From NCBI GenBank assembly GCA_963921195.1, contig OY992539.1:37291754-37355753 (forward strand): a stretch of 64,000 nt of DNA, read 5' to 3'. The notes beneath the pieces are model-generated. The model ran no database searches. It saw only the letters and a program-made list of their open reading frames with translations, and had not been told where the DNA came from. The stretch's first letter is position 1, and each line of letters opens with the position of its first letter. Shown one piece after another: positions 56,176 to 64,000 of this stretch. A program made the position numbers and the translations under genes. The stretch comes from Pegoplata infirma. Its lineage: Eukaryota; Arthropoda; Insecta; Diptera; Anthomyiidae.

Positions 56176-57655
56176 GTGAGAATAAAAATTTGCCCGGAAA
56201 TTCAAAATCGGATGAAAAAATGTTTTTCGATACAGAAAAATGCTGCTCTTATGTGGCATAAGAATAACAAATCTTTCGTAGGCAGCTACTTTTTGGTGTG
56301 GATCAAAAGTGTTTTAATTTTCAAGACTTTTTCTTTTGTTTGCTGGGTGGTTAAACACACAAACCGGCCTTCTTTTTTTCTGATTTTATTATTTTGTTTC
56401 AACCTTCTTGCTTACCAACGGAAAACCAACGAGTACGCGCATAAATAATATAAAAGATTTAACATTGAAGAAAATTCTATAAAAAAATAAAACTGCTAAA
56501 AAAAAAATATGATACAAATTGAAAAGAAGGGAAAAAAGGGAATTTTATGGCAGAGTATTAAACACACAGAAAACAAAAATCTTAAGAAAAATTTCTTTTC
56601 AATGTTTTTTATATTGTATGAAATATTGTTAAAGAATGAATGTTTTAGTTAAAAAAAAATAAAAAATATAAATTTATATAATTTCATAGTGAGACAGGCA
56701 ATTCTAAATTTATACTCTAATAAAAATGAGATCAGTTTTCTTCTTTAAATTAGGTAATTTGAACCAAATTTTTAATTTTACTTAAAGTAAGTTTAAATTT
56801 ACATAATTTACAGTGTAAATTTAAACTTATTTATAAGAAGTACACAAAAACATAATAAGTTATAAACAGGTATTAAAATGAATTCACTTGTTGTAAAAAA
56901 AATATTTCTCCCAAACGAATTGCTTTTATATGTAACTTACTGTAAATATAACATTTTTATTTTTTTCTTGTAAAGTATGTTTCAGTCCGCTATTATGGAG
57001 CATTAAACAAAACAATGAACAAAAAAAAAAAACAGAAAAACAGAAAAAAACACCAAGAAATAGTTAGGATATACAACTTAGCATTAACAACGGAAACGGA
57101 AGTGGCAAACCTCCTCTCTATGTATAAAGAGCCTGTTGAAAAAAAAAATTATACTTGAACATGAAAAAAATTTAAACCAGAAAACTATAGAAAAAAATCG
57201 CTATATATTTTCATCACAACAAAAACAACTCTATATTCTTACAGTTAAGATGTTACAATAAACATTTGAAATTCTGTTGAAAAAAAAAAATGAAGATGCA
57301 GTGAAATAATATAAATCTATTACTTGAATACAAATAAAAAAATTGTTATGATGAAAAAAAAAAAATAAAAAATACAACGAAGAATGTATAAATAATATAT
57401 AAATGTATGAAAAATTGAAATGATGAAAATGCGCGATTTGCGTTTGGCATTTGCGTAAGTGCATAAAAAATTGTAAATTTAAATAATTCAAAAACAGAAA
57501 CGTTAAAAAATATACAATTGAAATGTAACAACTGTATAAAGCTTAAACGAAACTGTTTAAAGCAAGGTCATCATAATTTTATAAAACTAGAATCAGAATC
57601 TTTAACAGATAATGTATCTTAAATTAGCAAAATTGAAATTTAAAAAAAAAAAAAA
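56176..57655. other. Apparently single-copy AT-rich DNA
   Basis: Includes CAGAAAAACAGAAAAAAAC near 57032 and ATGAAAAAAAAAAATAAAAAA near 57350. Open frames at 56176-56448 and 57231-57491 have no recognised domains. Confidence 0.35.
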
Positions 57656-57741
57656 ACAAGTAAAAATGTTAAATTCGGCCTTGCCGAATGTAGTGAGTGA
57701 TACCCTCCACAATTTCAAAAAGATTATTGCAAAAAACTTTA

Positions 57742-59067
57742 CACCAATACCCCGGTTTGCGTCGCTTCGGTTTGCGTCGTTTCGAAGTTGCGTCGTTTTC
57801 AAATTTCTGTGATTTCGAAGTTGCGTCGTTTTGGTTTCAGTTTGCGTCGCATGGCTTCGAAGTTGCGTCGCCAGTGCTTCGATTTGCGTCGTTGATATAA
57901 AAATGTGTGTACAAAGATAAAACAAAAAAAGGGGATTTCCCGTTTATATTTCAGTTTGCGTAGCATGACTTCGAAGTTGCGTCGTTAGTGCTTCGATTTG
58001 CGTCGTTAATATGAAAATGTTTATACAATGCTTGCTTTTATACTTGCTTTTATACACTCATAGAAATATCTTAGTAGAAAAATTAGTAAACCCATTGTAG
58101 ATCAAGTTTTACAGAATTTAACAAAAATCAATGTTGATATTACAAAATTCAATAGTTGAGAAATACGTAGTTGTTTTTGCTGATCGCCATTTGTAAATTT
58201 TTGTTGTCTTGTACAGAAGGGATGTTTCTCAAAAAAAATCTTTTTTATTAGAAAATATTTGGTGAGTAATTAAATATATTTGTTATTTAATTCATTAATA
58301 AAGCAATTTTTTATTTTTTTAGCAATTTGTGATTTGGAATCTTTCTAAAAACTCTAGAAGCTATTCACGTAAAATGATTGCCGACAGCAAAACAACAGCG
58401 AAATACAATACAGTCCAAGGAAACAAAAAAAAAATCATCTAAAAACAAAATAAGTTTATGTGAAAATAATGAGTTAATGAAAACCACGAAAAAATATTGT
58501 GAAAATATTCCATTAAATAAAATAACATTTACAACACAAATAAGAATTTCATTTTAATAAATAAAATTGCATGAATATACAAAACAAAACGAGTATGATT
58601 AACAAAAATTCGAATAGAACCAACAAAAATACGAGTTAATCAGCTTTTACAAAAACTGACAACAAATAATGTTGAAATCAACATAAATATTTGTAGGGTC
58701 AAAATCAACAATGATTTCTGTTGAATTTACTACGATTTTCTTTGGGAATACAATGATTTTTGGTTGAGTGTACTATGAATATTTTATTTTTATCTTAATA
58801 TTTTTATGTTTTTGTTATGTTTTTTTACGTTTTTCTCATGAATTGTTATATTTTTATTTTAATTAAAAATGTTTTCAAAAAAAAAAATACAAAAAAATTG
58901 CATTTTTTTATTGAAAAATCGAATTTTTCTGCTAAAATTATGAATCTCGGAACCAATTAAATGAAAATCAATACAAATGTATGGAAAATCGTGCTTCGGT
59001 TTGCGTCGTTTCGGTTTGCGTCGCGTTTCTCCGGTCCCAATTAACGACGCAAACCGGGGTATTGGTG
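57742..59067. mobile_element. 1.3-kb TIR element with TTGCGTCG repeats, TA target
   Basis: Perfect TIR of 23 bp: CACCAATACCCCGGTTTGCG plus TCG at the left and the exact complement at the right; TA on both sides (57740-57741; 59068-59069). The word GTTTGCGTCG / GAAGTTGCGTCG recurs about a dozen times at the left and three times at the right. A 117-bp unit (57835 and 57952) is tandemly duplicated. No transposase. The related Helentron-like copy at 45495-45535 lacks the element and one TA, supporting the boundaries. Confidence 0.8.
58055..58770. mobile_element. CACTCA-ended MITE nested in the TTGCGTCG element
   Basis: Left CACTCATAGAAATATC, right GATTTTTGGTTGAGTG, TA flanks (58053-58054; 58771-58772). 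Subterminal AAAAATCAATGTTGATATT and its loose complement AAAATCAACAATGATTTC form an inner inverted repeat. 716 bp, non-coding. Confidence 0.65.
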
Positions 59068-59570
59068 TATTTAAAAGGAAATTACTTTTGAAAAAAAAAA
59101 TTTCCGCGAAAAAAAATTTTGGTAAAAAAAAAATTAAAAAATATGTTCGTACCTGTTTAAATACCATTTGGTGTTCAATTATGTTCACATATGTCAACCA
59201 GAAGCCGAATTAAAGCATTTTGTATTTTTAGGTTATGTTGAATGTACTGAAATTTTTGAGGTGTAATTACATTTTCATTCATATCGTTTGAACCGTTGAA
59301 CCGATATTGCTCAAATGCAATACCAAACTTTTCGGGGGAACTTCCAATAAATATGTTAAGTTTCAGTCATCTCTGTGCAATATTTTGTCGGCGACAGCAT
59401 TTTCCACAGACAGACAGACAGACGGACAGACGGACATCGCTAGAATGTCTTAAAATCGATCAGGCATCATGAATATATATACTTTACGGGGTCCCAGATC
59501 GATATTTCGATGAGTTACAAACGGAATGACAAACTTATATATACCCTCTACCACTAAGTGGAGGGTATAA

Positions 59571-59930
59571 AAATCAGTAATTTTTAAATTGACGCAATTA
59601 AAATTGTACTTGAAAGTTTTTAAAAACATTTAAGAAATAATTACAAAAAAAAATCATATTTTTTGTTTATTTTTTTTTTTTTTTTGTTCTTTAGTTTTTA
59701 GAATTCTCATTTAGTTTTTTTTTTTTTTTTTGTATATAAAATTTGAAATCATGTTATGAACACGGTGAGTCCACCGCTGTTTAGGTTGAACTTTAGGGTC
59801 GACGAAAAGTGTAAACGCAATTTGATTTCTTCATGATTAAAAAACACAAAACTTTTAACAGCGAAATTGTAAATGCTCGCAATCGCGAGATATCGTGAAA
59901 TTAGTGTTTTTGTATTTTCTTAAATTTCGA
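59571..59930. other. Noncoding DNA
   Basis: T-rich runs at 59665-59735. GCTCGCAATCGCGAGATATCG near 59876 contains a CGCAATCGCG mini-palindrome related to GCGAGAAACCGCG at 60871. Confidence 0.3.
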
Positions 59931-59934
59931 CACT

Positions 59935-60773
59935 GCACTATGGGTCCCAAATGGATTTTTTTTTGGCATAAATTCAAAAAATGAAGCAAGGTCACTTGGA
60001 TTAATTCTGGGATGATTTTTAGCTCTTAGCACAATCAAAAATCGATTGTCAAAAAAAAAATTTTTTATTTGGAAATTTTTTTTTTTTTAATTTTTTTTCA
60101 ATTTTTTTTTTTTAATTTTTTTTTTTTAAATATATTTTTCTTAACTAATTAGCTTTACGGAAAGCAAAACAGTTATAAAATAAAATAATTTGAAACCGTG
60201 TCACGCAAAAAACAGCAAATTTGGCCGAATTTTGTGCTAAACTAAAATGGAAATTGTGGGAGTTTGCCAAAAAATGCTGGCAAGATGTTAATTTTAATAT
60301 TAAATATACAATATTGAAAACACTTTCACATTTAAAGACTCATGCAAGTTCGTGCCCAAACACAACTTTTTGTCCACGATTGATATGGGCTATTTTGGCT
60401 CCAAAATCCTCATAATCAAAACATCCAAGGGTAACGCCAAGGATGCATTAACTGTAAAATAGGAATTTTAAATAAGAACTAGTATCCTTAGGTTTCAATT
60501 TGTCCCTTTAGCCTCTTTATAATTTTAGTTTTTCCCATTTGCTGTTTGTATAAGTGTAATATTGATTTCACTCCAGTTTTATTATACGTCTTAAAACTTT
60601 CAACTTTGAAAGCCTAGTAAATTGAAAGTATTGACACCAAATTTTTTTCATTATACTTTCCTGATAGCTTATAGTGTTGACATTAAGGAAATGTATAAGC
60701 TTTTGAAAATTTGTTAAATTTTATTTTTTTAATTTCTGCCAAAAAAAATTGATTTGGAACCATAGTGCACTGA
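59935..60773. mobile_element. TIR element, CASTGCACTATGG ends
   Basis: Left CACTGCACTATGGGTCCCAA, right complement CAGTGCACTATGGTTCCAAA. About 840 bp. CAGTG start is hAT-like but the flanks do not show a clean 8-bp duplication. The frame at 60221-60415 has no recognised domain. Confidence 0.55.
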
Positions 60774-61380
60774 AGTTAATTAAATAATTTCCAAAACTTG
60801 GTATACAGTTTTAATTGTAATTATTTACAGATAACAAAACAGTAAACATCAAAATCATATCTTCTCAAATTCGCGAGAAACCGCGAAATAAATTTGTTGC
60901 TGTTTTTGTTTTTCATCTTCTTCTTTCTTCTTTTAGAACGAACACGGTTATAACGAATCCTCTGTGAATACAATTTCATGTATATTTACATTTTTATAAC
61001 GAATTCCAATAAATATTTTTTGATGTGCGGAAATCATGTTTATGAAATTCACAAAAGGTTGGAAATTTTTGGTTTATATCTTAATTTATATAAAATTTTT
61101 TTTAAATATTTAATGGTTTCTTCTCAAAGAGTAGTTTATTTACGAAAAAAACATCGATTTTTTTTTCTACGTTCAAGAAACTTAAGTAAAATTCGATCAT
61201 TTCAACCCGTATCGCTCTTCGCTTAAAATTTTGGATTTTTTTTTAATTTTCACCAATATTTTGGATTTATATTAAATAAAAAAAAAAAATTAAAATCATT
61301 TAAAATTGATCAACAAATTTCTAAAATTTTCAAATTTCAAGAAAAGACCACATTTTCCAAAAGGTGGCTACCCTTTTTTA
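60774..61380. other. Noncoding DNA
   Basis: A CTTCTTCTTTCTTCTTTTAG tract at 60918 is 3' splice-site-like but is followed by AACGAA, not GTAAGT. No gene seen. Confidence 0.35.
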
Positions 61381-61440
61381 TACCCTCCAACCACAGTATG
61401 GGGGCATACTCACTTTGTCATTTCTCCGTATGTAACACAA
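61381..61440 (+). mobile_element. 5' end fragment of a Helentron-like element
   Basis: TATACCCTCCAACCACAGTA, TGGGGGCATACTCACTTTG, then interrupted at about 61450 by a TATGGGGCATTCCATG sequence, which resembles but does not equal the TGAGGCATTCCACACC terminus. Confidence 0.55.
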
Positions 61441-61449
61441 CGAAGGATG

Positions 61450-61900
61450 TATATGGGGCATTCCATGTGAAATCGGACACTTTGAAAATTTTTTTTTTTA
61501 GATTTTCCCAATTTATTTACAGTTTTTAGTACCCTTCGAAAACCCCTTCGTGGTAAATTTTCAGATTTTTTTGATGACCCGTTTAAAAGATATCGAATTT
61601 TTAAAAATTGGTAGTTTGTTACTTTACTCACACTTCTTTTACTCATAACTTCTTCAATAATGGCCCAAATTTCAATTTTTTTTTCAAAAAATTTTTTTTT
61701 GCGTACTTTTAAAAAAAAATCCCAAAAAATTCTTAAAAGCTCTCTAGTATGCTATTTTTAAGTTTTTAAAATTAACTCTCATTTTTGAAAATGTTTGTAC
61801 TCTTCGATTTTTTTGAAATTTTTTTGTGTAAAACTTCTACCGATTCTACAAATTTTTTGCCCAGGAGGATCGTGGGATAACGATTATTACGATTTTTTAA
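61450..61900. repeat. TGGGGCATTCCATGTG-type repeat, right end unknown
   Basis: TGGGGCATTCCATGTGAAAT CGGAC may be the start of a sister family of the TGAGGCATTCC elements. No matching far end was found. Confidence 0.35.
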
Positions 61901-61954
61901 AATTTTTTTAAAAAAATTTATTGTAATTTTTCAATCTTAAAATCATTTCTAATG

Positions 61955-62735
61955 CTCCAATGGTGCGTCATAGAGGGGTCATTTATAAGACCGACCCCCA
62001 TTAATTTTTACGTCTTAGCATTTCTTTGGAACAAAATAATACCCTATCTGCAATTTCTCAGGGGGCTCCCACACAAAACGAAATTTTTCAAAATTTGCTC
62101 CAACCGCTCTAACTGCCCTAATAGTGCCCTTAGAGCAACAAAATGCATGATTGACCCACAATATTTTTTTGGTGCAAACATTTTGTCTGAACATACCTAC
62201 CCTGTATCTCTAATTGTTAAGGCGGTCCCCATAATTTTTTTTTTTTTGTAAATTAGTTTTATTTCGTCAGCTTCTACCGGTCCAATGGTGCGTCCGAGAG
62301 GGGTCATTAGTGAGACCGACCCCCATTTTTACCCTACAACATTTTCTTAAAATATACCTACGCCCTATCTCCACTCCCTAAGTAGGCTGCCATACAAAAT
62401 TACATTTTTATAAAATTTGCTCCAACTGTTATTTGTATGGGAGCCTACTTAGGAAGTGGAGATAAGGCGTAGGTATGTTTTAAGAAAATGTTGTAGGGTA
62501 AAAATAAATGGGGGTCGGTCTCACTAATGACCTCTCTCGGACTCACCATTGGACCGGTAGAAGCTGATTAAATAAAACAAATTTACAAAAAATGAAAAAA
62601 ATTGTATGGGGACCCCCTTAACAGTTAAAGATAGAGGGTAGGTGTGTTTAGAGAAAATGTTTGGACTAAAAAAATATTGTGGGTCGGTCATACATTTTGT
62701 TGCTCTAAGGCCACTATTAGGGCAGTTAGAAAATA
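61955..62735. repeat. Foldback-like palindromic element, copy 2
   Basis: Arms 62100-62425 and 62440-62735 pair over almost their whole length, from CCGCTCTAACTGCCCTAATA / ATTAGGGCAGTTAG outside to CTCCAACTGTTATTTG at the centre. The left arm is preceded by another diverged module (61955-62095). Modules: GTGCGTCATAGAGGGGTCAT, CCGACCCCCATT, CCTACGCCCTATCTCCACTC. By eye the pair is better conserved than copy 1. Confidence 0.65.
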
Positions 62736-62749
62736 CTTAAAAATAATAT

Positions 62750-62872
62750 AAATACTTAAAAATAACTGTAAAATAACTTGTAAAATTACAAGGAATTCTA
62801 ATCAAAAGGAGGTAGCAAAAAATAAAAGTTACAAGTTTTTCTTGTTATTTTACAAGGGGTTTTTTTGAGTGT
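62750..62872. mobile_element. Right-end fragment of the AATTACAAG MITE family
   Basis: CTTGTAAAATTACAAGGAAT, AGGAGGTAGCAAAAAATAAA and a final TTTTTTGAGTG match the end of 54590-55104. Confidence 0.55.
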
Positions 62873-62879
62873 AAGACCA

Positions 62880-63116
62880 ATGCTATTTTGGAATTTTTTA
62901 AATATTTATTCCATAAAGTACCCACAAATTTCTAATTTTTAAGCCGGATTTGGCTAAAATATTCCGACATGAATTTTGGTCGAAAAACGTAATTGTTTCA
63001 AACTTTGACCGCTGGTTGCCGACTTAAAATGCCCTTGCAAAATTTTTTCATTAATTTTACCACAATCAGCTATTCCGTGGCCAGGTATTTTCACACGAAA
63101 TTCGAAAGTTTAGATT
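62880..63116. repeat. Noncoding repeat shared with 27200-27545
   Basis: TTTTGGTCGAAAAACGTAAT, GACCGCTGGTTGCCGACTTA and CACAATCAGCTATTCC match in order. Confidence 0.5.
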
Positions 63117-63239
63117 TGAAGGGACGCCCTAGTGTTCAGCTCATCAAGATTAATAAATATGACGAAACGCAAGATTTATCTGTTTTTTTTTTTTTTTTTT
63201 TTTTGTAAACAATTTTAAAAAATCCAAAACTTTAATCGC

Positions 63240-63330
63240 TGCGAGCCATAGCCTAGTTTATTCCGATTGGCGTAAAATTTGTACCACATAATTTCTAGGT
63301 CTAAAAATTTGAAGAAAAAATTTCACTCTT
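63240..63330. repeat. Unclassified repeat (GATTGGCGTAAAATTTGTACC)
   Basis: ATTTGTACCACATAATTTCTAG and GTCTAAAAATTTG match 63935-63975 (ATTTGTACCACATAATTTTTAG). Part of the GCGATGTCTCGAAAACC repeat family. Confidence 0.5.
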
Positions 63331-63350
63331 AACATAAAAATTTCTATATT

Positions 63351-63394
63351 TATCTAACTACAATTTCTTTTTTTTTCTCTCTTTTTAGGTAAGT
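63351..63394 (+). promoter_or_regulatory. Recursive splice (ratchet) site 2
   Basis: ATCTAACTAC (CTAAC branch-point-like) about 30 nt upstream, pyrimidine tract TTTCTTTTTTTTTCTCTC and TTTTTAG, then GTAAGT at 63389-63394 directly adjoining. Same strand and architecture as site 1, 20,067 bp apart. It falls in sequence between two partial copies of an unclassified repeat, but the repeat copies do not carry the motif themselves. Confidence 0.65.
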
Positions 63395-63690
63395 TGTGTT
63401 TCTTTTAACTGTTAAATTAAAATTTGTGAGTACAAATCTATTGTAGTCTATTTAAAATTTCTAAATTTATAACAAATAAAAAATGAATTGGTTTCGGACA
63501 AATCCATAAATAAAATTAAATTCTTTTTAGTTATTGTAATTTATTAAAAATGTTTTTCTGAATAAGTAATTTTTTGAGACAAAGTTAATTTATTTTTGAG
63601 TGTAAACATTTTCTTTGATTGTAATTTTTTTTATTGAAATATCTTTTTTGAGTAACAAAAACACTGTGAAAAATATTTATGTGGCTTACA
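63395..63690. other. Intronic-type noncoding DNA with a MITE-like end
   Basis: TTATTTTTGAGTGTAAAC at 63590 and TTTTGAGTAACAAAAACAC at 63646 resemble the ends of CACTCAAAA MITEs. No gene. Confidence 0.35.
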
Positions 63691-63699
63691 AATTTGTTT

Positions 63700-64000
63700 T
63701 CAAAAAAAATTGTGGAGATTTTTTTTTCAATTTCTTGACCGTAGGCAAACCCCATCATTTTTGAAAATTTTAAATAGCGATGTCTCGAAAACCGTTTAAC
63801 CAATTTAAATTTGTTTTTGATATTCGCAAAATTAATAAATCTGATGTATCGCAAGAAATATTTTTTTCTTCTTATAAATTTTTAAAAATCCAAAACTTTG
63901 ATCACCTGGTGCCACGAACAAATCCGATTGGCCTTAAATTTGTACCACATAATTTTTAGGTCTAGTAGAATAAAAATTTGCCTGGAAACTAAAAAAAATC
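63700..64000. repeat. GCGATGTCTCGAAAACC repeat, cut by the window end
   Basis: AATAGCGATGTCTCGAAAAC (63773), then TTTTTGATATTCGCAAAATT and CAAATCCGATTGGCC match the tandem units at 55660-56175 and the fragment at 63240-63330. Confidence 0.55.

Larger units (their letters stand above)
57657..59570 (-). mobile_element. Helentron-like element hosting a two-level nest
   Basis: 3' end at the left: ACAAGTAAAAATGTTAAATT, hairpin ATTCGGCCTTGCCGAAT, ATACCCTCCACAATTTC. 5' end at the right: ACAGACGGACAGACGGACAT, TATATATACTTTACGGGGTC, GATATTTCGATGAGTTACAA and TACCCTCTACCACTAAGTGG. Without the insert at 57742-59067 it is about 588 bp, similar to other copies. Positions 45490-45545 are a paralogous empty site. 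Confidence 0.75.

Noticed and set aside
60918..60945. CTTCTTCTTTCTTCTTTTAG, a 3' splice-site-like tract
   Set aside because: It is followed by AACGAAC, and no open exon with a downstream GT site is evident.

Overview
The window looks like noncoding DNA from a higher fly (Diptera, probably a calyptrate such as a blowfly, house fly or flesh fly; this is an inference). It is very AT-rich, is packed with nested transposable elements, and carries many copies of a short repeat resembling Drosophila INE-1/DINE-1 (Helentron-type): starts of the form TATACCCTCC, a CATAAAGTATATAT block, GTCCGTCTGTC microsatellites, and 3' ends with a small hairpin followed by ACTTGTT. I found no host exon, no intact gene and no rRNA or complete tRNA gene. 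All protein-like sequence I can recognise comes from transposons and most of it is broken.

The most informative host signals are two textbook-like zero-length-exon splice points on the + strand, at 43321/43322 and 63388/63389. Each has a CTAAT/CTAAC branch-point-like site, a long pyrimidine tract, and AG directly joined to GTAAGT. Together with the absence of exons they suggest that the window lies inside one very long + strand intron removed in steps by recursive splicing.

Layout. 1-4090: a Helentron-like end, a palindromic foldback-like element, two tRNA-like sequences and A-rich arrays. 4090-7640: a Helentron-like element, a 5'-truncated RNase H-bearing non-LTR retrotransposon with an 11-bp target duplication (5111-6104), and a 1-kb inverted pair. 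7640-15170: a TGAGKCATWCC-ended element containing a hAT element, which contains a Harbinger-like MITE, which contains a truncated retrotransposon. 15170-19210: a degraded reverse transcriptase/RNase H element split by a MITE, and a hAT element with a MITE inside it. 21860-27840: hAT, Helentron-like and many scrambled non-LTR fragments. 28710-34630: long Helentron-like elements, a 20-bp minisatellite split by one of them, T-rich arrays and a hAT MITE. 36900-41520: a 2.2-kb TIR element and large palindromes. 43320-55110: at least three hAT elements with 8-bp target duplications, one 3.3 kb long and full of other elements. 57650-59575: a three-level nest. 59900-64000: another TIR element, a second foldback-like palindrome and the second splice ratchet point.

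The elements do not form a pathway. Their value is as a stratified record: target duplications, element interruptions and paralogous empty sites give the order of insertion at several loci. Identifications of families rest on motifs read by eye; no alignment or database search was run.
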